NCBI GenBank assembly: GCA_002395525.1
Contig: DGXE01000049.1
Span: 1 to 18,118, forward strand
Direction: 5' to 3'
Length of the DNA: 18,118 nucleotides
Origin: Ruminococcus sp. UBA4240
Lineage (GTDB): Bacteria; Bacillota; Clostridia; Oscillospirales; Ruminococcaceae
Within the stretch, counting starts at the first letter, position 1, and every line of letters begins with the position of its first letter. This document shows, in pieces, positions 7,498 through 13,603 of the stretch. The notes under the pieces were generated by a model. That model did no database searches. It was not told where the DNA came from and worked only from the letters and a program-made list of their open reading frames with translations. The position numbers were made by a program, and so were the translations under genes.

Positions 7498-9534
7498 CTA
7501 ATTCATTCCCTCCGAACCTATCCTGTCTGTCAGCTCATTGGTCTTTTTGCGAAGAAGGGGCTGTCTGTCAAGGTTTGGGTCATCCCTCAGCACTGAATCC
7601 GCCGCATCCGAGGTCTCCTTTAAGAGAGTGCTGTCAGCAGCCAGGTCTGCTATTTTTACAGGGGGCAGACCGTGCTGACGGCTGCCGAAGAAGTCACCTG
7701 CGCCCCGCAGCCGCAGATCCGCCTCTGCAATGGCAAAGCCGTCGGAATTCTCCGATATTATCCGCAGCCTGTCCCTGACCTCCGGGGTGGGGTTTTCTGT
7801 AACAAGGATGCAGTAGGACTGTTCGCTCCCACGCCCTACACGCCCCCTGAGCTGATGGAGCTGTGAAAGGCCGAACCTGTCCGCATCCTCTATGAGCATG
7901 ACCGTGGCATTGGGCACATCCACACCCACCTCTACGACGGTAGTTGATACCAGAAGCTGTATCTGCCCCGCCTTGAAGTCTGCCATGACCGAATCCTTTT
8001 CAGCGCCGGTCATTTTCCCGTGGAGTATGGCTGTGCTGTACCCTGCCAGTATCCCCCTCTGCAGCCTTTGGGCATAATCCGTCACCGCCTGCAGCTCGGT
8101 AAAGCCCTCCTCATCCTCTATCATAGGGCATACGATATAGCCCTGCCTGCCCTTGTCAAGCTCCTGTCTGACAAAGCTCAGGGCACGCTCCCTGAGCCTT
8201 CCGGTGACAGCATAGGTCTGAATCCTCTGCCTGCCCTTGGGCAGCTCATCTATGACAGATACATCCAGATCTCCGTACATGATGAGCGCTAAGGTACGGG
8301 GTATGGGTGTGGCGCTCATTACCAGCCTGTGAGGGTGATCCCCTTTCTCAGCAAGGCGCTTTCTCTGCTCCACGCCGAATCTGTGCTGTTCATCGGTGAT
8401 GATAAGCCCCAGAGCGGCAAACTCGGTGGAATCGGATATGAGGGCATGGGTGCCTGTCACCACGTCTATCTCCCCTGCTGCCAGCCTTTCCTTCATCTTG
8501 CGCTTGGCGGCGGGGGTAAGGGAGCCTGTAAGACACTCCACACGGACAGACAAAGGCTCCAGAAAGGCTTTAAGGGTATTATAATGCTGATTTGCAAGTA
8601 TCTCCGTAGGTGCCATGAATGCCGCCTGGAAACCGTTTTTGACGCACATATAGCAGGCGGCGGCGGCAACAGCTGTCTTTCCGGAGCCTACATCCCCCTG
8701 TACGAGCCTGTTCATGGGAGATGCCTTCTCCATATCACTGTACACCTCATTACAGGTGCGCTTCTGTGCCGAGGTCAGCTCAAAGGGAAGGCTCTCCTCA
8801 AACTCTTCAAGGGGAACGGCATTCATACGGACACCGCACTCTCCCCTGTTTGTATTGCGCAGCCGCCTTAACGCACACTGCATGACAAACAGCTCATCAA
8901 AACCCAGTCTGTGCCGTGACAGCTCCGCCGCCCGCATATTCTCCGGGAAATGGATGTTGTTCACCGCATATTCCTCGGAGCAAAGGCGGTATTCCGATCG
9001 TATCTCATCAGGGATGAACTCCCGTATCTGCTCCTTTACCGCATCAAGGGCGGCAGTCACCCCAGCTGCCACCATATTCTGGGTAAGCCCTTTGGTAAGG
9101 TGATATTTGGGGAGTATGAGCCGCTTTGTGTCAGCGGCGACCACCACAGGATTCACCATTTCACGGCGGGTAAAGTTCCCTGCCACCTTGCCGTAGAAGC
9201 GGTAGCATTTTTCCTCCTCAAGGGCATCCAAGGCAAAGCGGTTGTTGTAGAACACTATGGACATAGCTCCGCTGTCGTCCTCGATGACTGCCTTATACAC
9301 GATGAGCTTGCTGTGATGGCGCTCCGGTACCTGCTTGTGGGTCAGCACCGCCTCCACAACGTGGTATTCATTTACGTTAACGGCATCTATCTCCTCGGAC
9401 TCGGTAAGGTCTATATACCCGGTGGGATAGTGCTCCAGCAGGTCACCGATGGTGAATATATCAAGCTTTTCATACAAGGCGGCACGCTTGCTGCCGATGC
9501 CGCCGAGATCAGTTATTTTATCTGTAATGACCAT
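7498..9534 (-). CDS. recG: ATP-dependent DNA helicase RecG
   Basis: This 678-residue branch-migration helicase rescues stalled replication forks and processes Holliday junctions; length is normal for the family. The N-terminal part (about 1-240) carries the helix-hairpin-like DLGGIGSKRA and the OB-fold wedge domain (VEAVLTHKQ to FYNNRF). The helicase core follows: Walker A GDVGSGKTAVA (280-290), APTEILANQH (308-317), Walker B/DEQH box DEQHRFGVEQR (381-391), SATPIPRTLAL (407-417), and the C-terminal HQLRGRVGRG with the RecG-type tail LRLRGAGDFFGSRQHG. The ATG at 9534 is preceded by GGAGAAGG at a good distance and by a consensus promoter. The gene is monocistronic, between its own promoter and a hairpin terminator. 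No oddities seen. Confidence 0.97.
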   Translation of the reverse strand: MVITDKITDLGGIGSKRAALYEKLDIFTIGDLLEHYPTGYIDLTESEEIDAVNVNEYHVVEAVLTHKQVPERHHSKLIVYKAVIEDDSGAMSIVFYNNRFALDALEEEKCYRFYGKVAGNFTRREMVNPVVVAADTKRLILPKYHLTKGLTQNMVAAGVTAALDAVKEQIREFIPDEIRSEYRLCSEEYAVNNIHFPENMRAAELSRHRLGFDELFVMQCALRRLRNTNRGECGVRMNAVPLEEFEESLPFELTSAQKRTCNEVYSDMEKASPMNRLVQGDVGSGKTAVAAAACYMCVKNGFQAAFMAPTEILANQHYNTLKAFLEPLSVRVECLTGSLTPAAKRKMKERLAAGEIDVVTGTHALISDSTEFAALGLIITDEQHRFGVEQRKRLAEKGDHPHRLVMSATPIPRTLALIMYGDLDVSVIDELPKGRQRIQTYAVTGRLRERALSFVRQELDKGRQGYIVCPMIEDEEGFTELQAVTDYAQRLQRGILAGYSTAILHGKMTGAEKDSVMADFKAGQIQLLVSTTVVEVGVDVPNATVMLIEDADRFGLSQLHQLRGRVGRGSEQSYCILVTENPTPEVRDRLRIISENSDGFAIAEADLRLRGAGDFFGSRQHGLPPVKIADLAADSTLLKETSDAADSVLRDDPNLDRQPLLRKKTNELTDRIGSEGMN

Positions 9535-9563
9535 ATAGCCTTCTCCATGGGAAGTTATTGTTA

Positions 9564-9592
9564 ATTATACCATTCCCCCGCCCTGTTGTCAA
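9564..9592 (-). promoter_or_regulatory. Consensus promoter of recG
   Basis: Minus strand: TTGACA (9592-9587), a 17-base spacer, and TATAAT (9569-9564). This is a perfect match to the vegetative sigma factor consensus, 30 bases upstream of the recG start codon. Confidence 0.88.
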
Positions 9593-9691
9593 GGCTGGGG
9601 GTGCAGATGCAGGGATCACACTGAGAAAAACAGGTTTGACTTATGTACATATTATACAATGCATATATAATGATTTTGTAGGAACAGACAA

Positions 9692-9720
9692 TTGACAAGT
9701 GTGTATATTAAGAATATAAT
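9692..9720 (+). promoter_or_regulatory. Consensus promoter of the gntR-ABC operon
   Basis: TTGACA (9692-9697), 17-base spacer, TATAAT (9715-9720): a perfect vegetative consensus. The start of transcription would fall near 9727, inside the inverted repeat described next. The leader to the ATG at 9756 would be only about 30 bases. Confidence 0.88.
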
Positions 9721-9740
9721 GTATATATAACATATACACA
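9700..9740. promoter_or_regulatory. Candidate operator for the GntR/YtrA-type repressor
   Basis: TGTGTATAT (9700-9708) and ATATACACA (9732-9740) are a perfect 9-base inverted repeat centred on 9720. A third half-site makes TGTATAT (9720-9726), five bases, ATATACA (9732-9738). The sites cover the spacer, the -10 box and the start point, so a bound dimer would block the promoter. A separate palindrome TATGTACATA lies at 9642-9651. That the binder is the adjacent regulator is inferred from position. Confidence 0.6.
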
Positions 9741-9755
9741 TTACATGGTGATCAC

Positions 9756-10130
9756 ATGGATATTATTATTTCAAATCAGAACAATGCACCTATCTATGAG
9801 CAGATAGTATCACAGATAAAGGCGCAGATAATGAACGGCTCGTTGAAGGAAGGGGACGCCCTGCCTTCGATGAGAGCACTGGCACAGTCTCTGCGGATCA
9901 GTGTCATAACCACAAAGCGTGCCTATGAGGAGCTTGAAAGGGACGGCTTTATCGAGTCCTACACAGGCAGGGGCAGCTTTGTGAAAAAGCAGAATACCGA
10001 ATTTATCAGGGAGGAACAGCTTAAAAAGATCGAAGCTATGCTCTCACAGGTGTGCGATATCGCACAGGAAAGCGGTATCACCGCAGAGGAGCTTCATTCG
10101 GTGCTTGATATGCTGTACGGAGGTATGTGA
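9756..10130 (+). CDS. GntR-family transcriptional regulator, YtrA subfamily
   Basis: This 124-residue DNA-binding protein has an N-terminal winged helix: APIYEQIVSQIKAQIMNG (11-28), LPSMRALAQSLRISVITTKR (the helix-turn-helix, about 36-56), YEELERDGFIES and the wing YTGRGSFV. The C-terminal helical tail is only about 45 residues long, which is the YtrA type rather than a ligand-binding FadR or HutC type. YtrA regulators usually repress the ABC-transporter operon they head, often responding to cell-wall-active antibiotics. Here the gene is first in such an operon, the next gene overlaps its stop codon, and inverted repeats cover its promoter, all consistent with autorepression. The ATG at 9756 has a weak GGTGA six bases upstream; the nearer upstream ATG (9744) is out of frame. 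Confidence 0.93.
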   Translation: MDIIISNQNNAPIYEQIVSQIKAQIMNGSLKEGDALPSMRALAQSLRISVITTKRAYEELERDGFIESYTGRGSFVKKQNTEFIREEQLKKIEAMLSQVCDIAQESGITAEELHSVLDMLYGGM

Positions 10131-11008
10131 TGAAGGACTATGAGAACGCCATTGAGATAAACGGTGTTACAAAGCGGTTTGACGGCTTTACGCTGGACAA
10201 TGTCTCATTCAATGTGGCAAAGGGCAGTATAATGGGTTTTATCGGGCAGAACGGTGCCGGGAAATCCACCACCATAAACACGGTGCTCAACATCCTGACC
10301 CCGGACAGCGGCGATATAAAGGTATTCGGCATGGACAACCGTGAGCACGACATGGAGATAAAGGCTCATATCTCCGCTGTTTTCGACGAACTGCCCTTCC
10401 ACGATGTGCTCAATGCAAATGACATCAACATCATTCTGAAAGAAGTGTTCTCCGAGTGGGACAGCTCCGTATTTTCAGAATATCTGGATCGCTTTTCCCT
10501 GCCAAGGCGGAAGAAATTCGGTGAATTCTCAAAGGGCATGAAGATGAAGCTGCAGATAGCCGCAGCCCTGTCCCACAACGCAAAGCTCCTGATTATGGAT
10601 GAAGCCACCACGGGTCTTGACCCGGTGGTGAGAAACGAAATACTGGATATTTTCCTGGAGTACTTGCAGGACGAGGATCACTCCATACTCATGTCGTCCC
10701 ATATAACATCGGATCTGGAGCATATAGCGGACAGTGTTACCTTCATCGACAAGGGGAGGATACTGCTCACAGGCTATAAGGACGATATCACAGGCTCCCA
10801 CGGGCTGATGAGATGCTCCCTCAGCGATTACAGGGAGATAGACAAAGGAGATTTTATAAGCGCACGCCTTTCGGATTACGGTGCAGATGTGCTTATCGAC
10901 CGCAGGGATGAGATGTCGGTAAAATACAGCGGAGCTGTCATCGACCCTGTGAGCCTTGAGGATATCATGCTCTATTATGTGAACCGTGAGAAAAAGGAGT
11001 GGAAATGA
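10130..11008 (+). CDS. ABC transporter ATP-binding protein (ABC-2 / YtrB-like)
   Basis: This 292-residue ATPase subunit would power the two membrane proteins encoded next. Motifs: Walker A GQNGAGKST (about 37-45), a Q-loop region that reads SAVFDELPF without the usual glutamine, signature FSKGMKMKL (in place of LSGGQ), Walker B with catalytic glutamate LLIMDEATTGLDP, and H-loop SSHITSD. The C-terminal 70 residues form the extra domain common in this class. The degenerate signature and shifted Q-loop are typical of this YtrB-like group, so function is not excluded. I choose the ATG at 10130, which overlaps the gntR stop (TGATG) and lies six bases after GGAGG at 10119-10123; the GTG at 10127 is too close. 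Tight coupling shows the operon is translated together. Confidence 0.93.
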   Translation: MKDYENAIEINGVTKRFDGFTLDNVSFNVAKGSIMGFIGQNGAGKSTTINTVLNILTPDSGDIKVFGMDNREHDMEIKAHISAVFDELPFHDVLNANDINIILKEVFSEWDSSVFSEYLDRFSLPRRKKFGEFSKGMKMKLQIAAALSHNAKLLIMDEATTGLDPVVRNEILDIFLEYLQDEDHSILMSSHITSDLEHIADSVTFIDKGRILLTGYKDDITGSHGLMRCSLSDYREIDKGDFISARLSDYGADVLIDRRDEMSVKYSGAVIDPVSLEDIMLYYVNREKKEWK

Positions 11009-11730
11009 TGAAGGGTCTGCTCTACAAGCAGCTTGTCCTGTCAAGGAAGAGCCTTCTGCTCAGTGTGTCCATGCTCGCAGTCTTTCTTCTTGCGGAGGCG
11101 CTGGTGCTCGTAAGCCTTCGGGCGGGCAACCTTGCACGCTTTGAGGATGCGGTCGAGATCGAAGAAGCACTCTACAACCTCTTTCTGCTTCTTGCAACTG
11201 CCATGGCATTCGGCTCGTGCGTTTCAGATCATGATGCAGTTGCATCAGATTACGGCTGTAAATGGAATATGTTCTCCTACACTATCCCGGTAAAGGCGGA
11301 GACCATAGCCCTTGCGAAGATCCTGTGGATGGCAGGGGGATATTTAATAGGCGGGGTGGTCGCCTTTGCCAACTATCTTGTACTGCTTATGTCATCAGGG
11401 AGGGCATTTGACATCAACGAGGTATGGATGATGTTCGGTATCGGTCTGTTTATTGCCATATCCGAATGTATCCGTGTGCCACTTGTTTACCGTTTCAAGT
11501 CCTCTGCTGTGGCAAACGGCATAGTTCTCGGCATAATGTGTGTTGTGACAATTGTCCTGGCAATAGCGGTCAATGTGTATGATCTTCCCGACCTTTCACC
11601 TGATGTGATAGCGGAGATCCTTGATGATGTCATAAGCACTGTTGGCTTTGCACTGCCCATTGTGACCATTGCTGCGTTTGTTGTGAGCTATATTGCCACT
11701 GTAGGTGCAATAAAAAGAAAGGTGATCTGA
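11005..11730 (+). CDS. ABC-2-type membrane protein (permease subunit 1)
   Basis: This is a 241-residue integral membrane protein with about six hydrophobic segments (approximately 18-40, 57-73, 100-127, 138-158, 166-193, 212-236) and a short basic start, MMKGLLYKQLVLSRKS. This matches the ABC-2 permease class that partners YtrB-like ATPases. The sequence is too divergent for me to name a substrate. Start: the ATG at 11005 overlaps the ATPase stop (ATGATG) and follows AGGAG at 10995-10999; the ATG at 11008 is an equally possible start. Its N-terminal pattern MxGLxYKxL recurs in the next gene, suggesting the two permeases arose by duplication and form a heterodimeric pore. Confidence 0.85.
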   Translation: MMKGLLYKQLVLSRKSLLLSVSMLAVFLLAEALVLVSLRAGNLARFEDAVEIEEALYNLFLLLATAMAFGSCVSDHDAVASDYGCKWNMFSYTIPVKAETIALAKILWMAGGYLIGGVVAFANYLVLLMSSGRAFDINEVWMMFGIGLFIAISECIRVPLVYRFKSSAVANGIVLGIMCVVTIVLAIAVNVYDLPDLSPDVIAEILDDVISTVGFALPIVTIAAFVVSYIATVGAIKRKVI

Positions 11731-12447
11731 ATGTACGGCCTTATGTATAAGGATCTGGCGGTGAACAAGAAGAATCTGCTGATACTGTTCGGCGGCTTTC
11801 TGCTAATGCATATCCTGCAATTCTTAGGCGGAGGGGAGCTGGAAGATGAAAACACAGCATTTCTCATCACAGCAATGTCGGTAGCAATGGCGTTCATGAT
11901 ATCGGGAGCGGCTGAGAGTTACCTTTTTTCGGCGGATGAGCGGAAGAAGTTTGCCTTCTGGGTCATCTCCTCACAGACCGGGGTAAAGGCCCTTGTGGGG
12001 GCAAAATACCTGTTTGTCTTTGCTCTGGCGGTGCTTTCCGTGGTGCTGTCCATATCCATAAATGCCCTTTCCATTGATCTGGCAGGGAATGCCGCCAATT
12101 CGTCTGTACTGTGTATTATGCTATTCTATGTGCAGCTCTTCCTGCGGGGGGTGGAGATACCCTTTCTCTATGCCTTCGGCTCAAAGAGAGGAAACAACGT
12201 GAGAGCGGTCATAATGATGACAGTGGCTCTTGCAATATCTGTGTATCTGCTGTTCGGCGACATTTCCTCCTTCGGCAGCCTTGAAGATATGTGGAAAAGG
12301 ATATTTGACTTTCTTGATACGGAGCAGTCACCGGCTGTGATAATAACGATCTCGGTCATGGGGCTGAGCGTGTTCCCGCTGTATTACCTGTCCTATGTAA
12401 TATCATGCAAAGTCTATAAAAGGGGTGTGACCAGCTATGACAGATGA
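11731..12447 (+). CDS. ABC-2-type membrane protein (permease subunit 2)
   Basis: This 238-residue protein starts immediately after the preceding stop (TGAATG), with AGGTG as ribosome site. It begins MYGLMYKDLAVNKKNLLILF, matching the opening of permease 1. About six hydrophobic segments follow (approximately 18-34, 45-66, 84-108, 122-146, 155-176, 203-232). Charged loops such as SADERKKFAFW occupy the same place as the SDHDAVASDYGCKW loop of the first permease. It probably pairs with permease 1 and the ATPase as an exporter or drug/peptide-sensing complex. The next gene starts inside its last codons. Confidence 0.83.
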   Translation: MYGLMYKDLAVNKKNLLILFGGFLLMHILQFLGGGELEDENTAFLITAMSVAMAFMISGAAESYLFSADERKKFAFWVISSQTGVKALVGAKYLFVFALAVLSVVLSISINALSIDLAGNAANSSVLCIMLFYVQLFLRGVEIPFLYAFGSKRGNNVRAVIMMTVALAISVYLLFGDISSFGSLEDMWKRIFDFLDTEQSPAVIITISVMGLSVFPLYYLSYVISCKVYKRGVTSYDR

Positions 12448-13300
12448 CAGGAGAAAAACAGTTGTGCGTATGATCATTTTCCTGCTGCTATCCTTCACAC
12501 CGCCCTATCTGTTCATGCCACTCTCTCCGGATGATGGTATCTTTATCTCATCCGCCTTCGGGGCGACAACTGTAATGTTCTACCCCGCCATAGCTAACCT
12601 CCTCACACGGCTCATCACCAGAGAGGGCATGGGGGAGAGTTTTCTCAGGATAAATCTCAGGGGACACGGCAGGGAGTATGTCCTGTCTCTGCTGTATCCT
12701 GTGTTGGTAGGTCTTATCGGCGGTGTGGTGCTTACCCTTATGTATACAAAGAATTACAGCCTTGCTGCCGCCATTGAGTCAAACGGCGGCGGGGATGATG
12801 TTGCGGCTTCATTCCTCTATGCCCTGTTTATCGGGGCGGGAGAGGTATTCCTGGGCTTCGGGGAGGAATTCGGCTGGAGAGCTTACCTGACACCAAAGCT
12901 GGAAAAGCTGATGCCCACATTCCCGGCGGTCTGTGTCACCGGAGTGATATGGGGGCTGTGGCACGCACCCCTTGTAGCAAGGGGCTATGACTGGGGCACG
13001 GACTATCCGTTTTTCCCCTTCCTTGGTATCATCTCCATGTGCGGGGCGTGCATAATGCTGTCAGCGTTCCTTACCTACCTTACAAAGCGCACCGGCTCGG
13101 TCTATCCCGCTGCAATATGTCACACCTTCATTGATGTAATAATGGCACTGTGTGTACTTATGGTAACAGGTGAGACGGATATACTTGAAAACCATACATA
13201 TATGTCATCACTGGTGGTGATGTTCTTAATACCCGCAGTATTTGCCGTGCCCTGCTTTGTGTATCTGTGCAGGAAAAAGCCACTGCCTGAAAAAGCGTGA
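12437..13300 (+). CDS. CPBP-family intramembrane glutamic endopeptidase (Abi/CAAX type)
   Basis: This 287-residue protein has about eight membrane segments. The three CPBP catalytic motifs are intact: EE-x3-R as GEEFGWRAYL (Glu143, Glu144, Arg148), W-x3-H as WGLWHAP (His176), and H-x3-D as CHTFID (His229, Asp233). Members are membrane-embedded proteases of the Rce1 type; many bacterial ones are linked to bacteriocin immunity or maturation. It overlaps the upstream permease gene by 11 bases, so it is the last gene of the gntR-ABC operon. That suggests a joint role in resistance to, or processing of, a peptide, but no bacteriocin precursor is visible nearby. The ATG at 12437 lies about ten bases after GGGGTG. 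Confidence 0.92.
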   Translation: MTDDRRKTVVRMIIFLLLSFTPPYLFMPLSPDDGIFISSAFGATTVMFYPAIANLLTRLITREGMGESFLRINLRGHGREYVLSLLYPVLVGLIGGVVLTLMYTKNYSLAAAIESNGGGDDVAASFLYALFIGAGEVFLGFGEEFGWRAYLTPKLEKLMPTFPAVCVTGVIWGLWHAPLVARGYDWGTDYPFFPFLGIISMCGACIMLSAFLTYLTKRTGSVYPAAICHTFIDVIMALCVLMVTGETDILENHTYMSSLVVMFLIPAVFAVPCFVYLCRKKPLPEKA

Positions 13301-13306
13301 GGAGTA

Positions 13307-13322
13307 AGGGCAAGGATGCCCT
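13307..13322 (+). terminator. Weak hairpin after the ABC-CPBP operon
   Basis: AGGGCA (13307-13312) pairs with TGCCCT (13317-13322) around AGGA, seven bases after the CPBP stop. There is no T run, so termination may be weak and some transcripts may run on into the leader of the next gene. Confidence 0.3.
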
Positions 13323-13350
13323 CTGCCTTGGGCAAATGCTCTGAAACCAC

Positions 13351-13379
13351 TTGACAAGCCGCATGAAATGTGCTACTAT
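13351..13379 (+). promoter_or_regulatory. Promoter P1 of the second giant secreted-protein gene
   Basis: TTGACA (13351-13356), 17-base spacer, TACTAT (13374-13379). The start would be near 13386, giving a leader of roughly 218 bases. Confidence 0.75.
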
Positions 13380-13439
13380 AAGCTTGGATAGTTGGAATTT
13401 CTGTTCATCAAAAGTTTACAACTAATTTCGCAAAAGGGG

Positions 13440-13468
13440 TTGACAGGGTTATGTTTAGGTGCTACGAT
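13440..13468 (+). promoter_or_regulatory. Promoter P2 of the second giant secreted-protein gene
   Basis: TTGACA (13440-13445), 17-base spacer, TACGAT (13463-13468). The predicted start point (about 13475) falls inside the AAGC repeat tract. Confidence 0.65.
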
Positions 13469-13470
13469 TT

Positions 13471-13494
13471 AAGCAAGCAAGCAAGCAAGCAAGC
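13471..13494 (+). repeat. Tetranucleotide tract (AAGC)6
   Basis: Six uninterrupted AAGC copies start two bases after the P2 -10 box. The tract is non-coding, 110 bases upstream of the start codon, and of a type prone to copy-number change by slippage. Confidence 0.97.
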
Positions 13495-13531
13495 ATAACT
13501 GCGCCCTTTTCACAATTTCATACGATTATAG

Positions 13532-13578
13532 AAGCGTACTCTATGGGATAACTATGTCCCGTGGGGTGCGCTTTTGTT
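13532..13578 (+). terminator. Terminator-like hairpin inside the leader of the giant gene
   Basis: Bases 13532-13550 pair base for base with 13573-13555 (19 pairs in one register, several of them G-U, loop ACTA), followed by TTTTGTTGT. It lies between the promoters and the ribosome binding site (AAAGGAGG, 13587-13594), so it is either an attenuator or the end of a short leader RNA of about 100-190 bases. Confidence 0.75.
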
Positions 13579-13603
13579 GTATCTATAAAGGAGGTAATAC
13601 TAT

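Noticed and set aside
10127..10129. GTG at 10127 as start of the ABC ATPase gene
   Set aside because: It lies only three bases after GGAGG, while the ATG at 10130 has a six-base gap and the usual stop-start overlap.
13471..13494. AAGC repeats as a CRISPR or other spacer array
   Set aside because: The repeats are four bases long and have no spacers; this is a simple sequence repeat.
13386..13580. Leader of the giant gene as a known riboswitch (cyclic di-GMP, THF and similar classes)
   Set aside because: I could not find the conserved core sequences of these classes. Only the terminator-like hairpin is clear.
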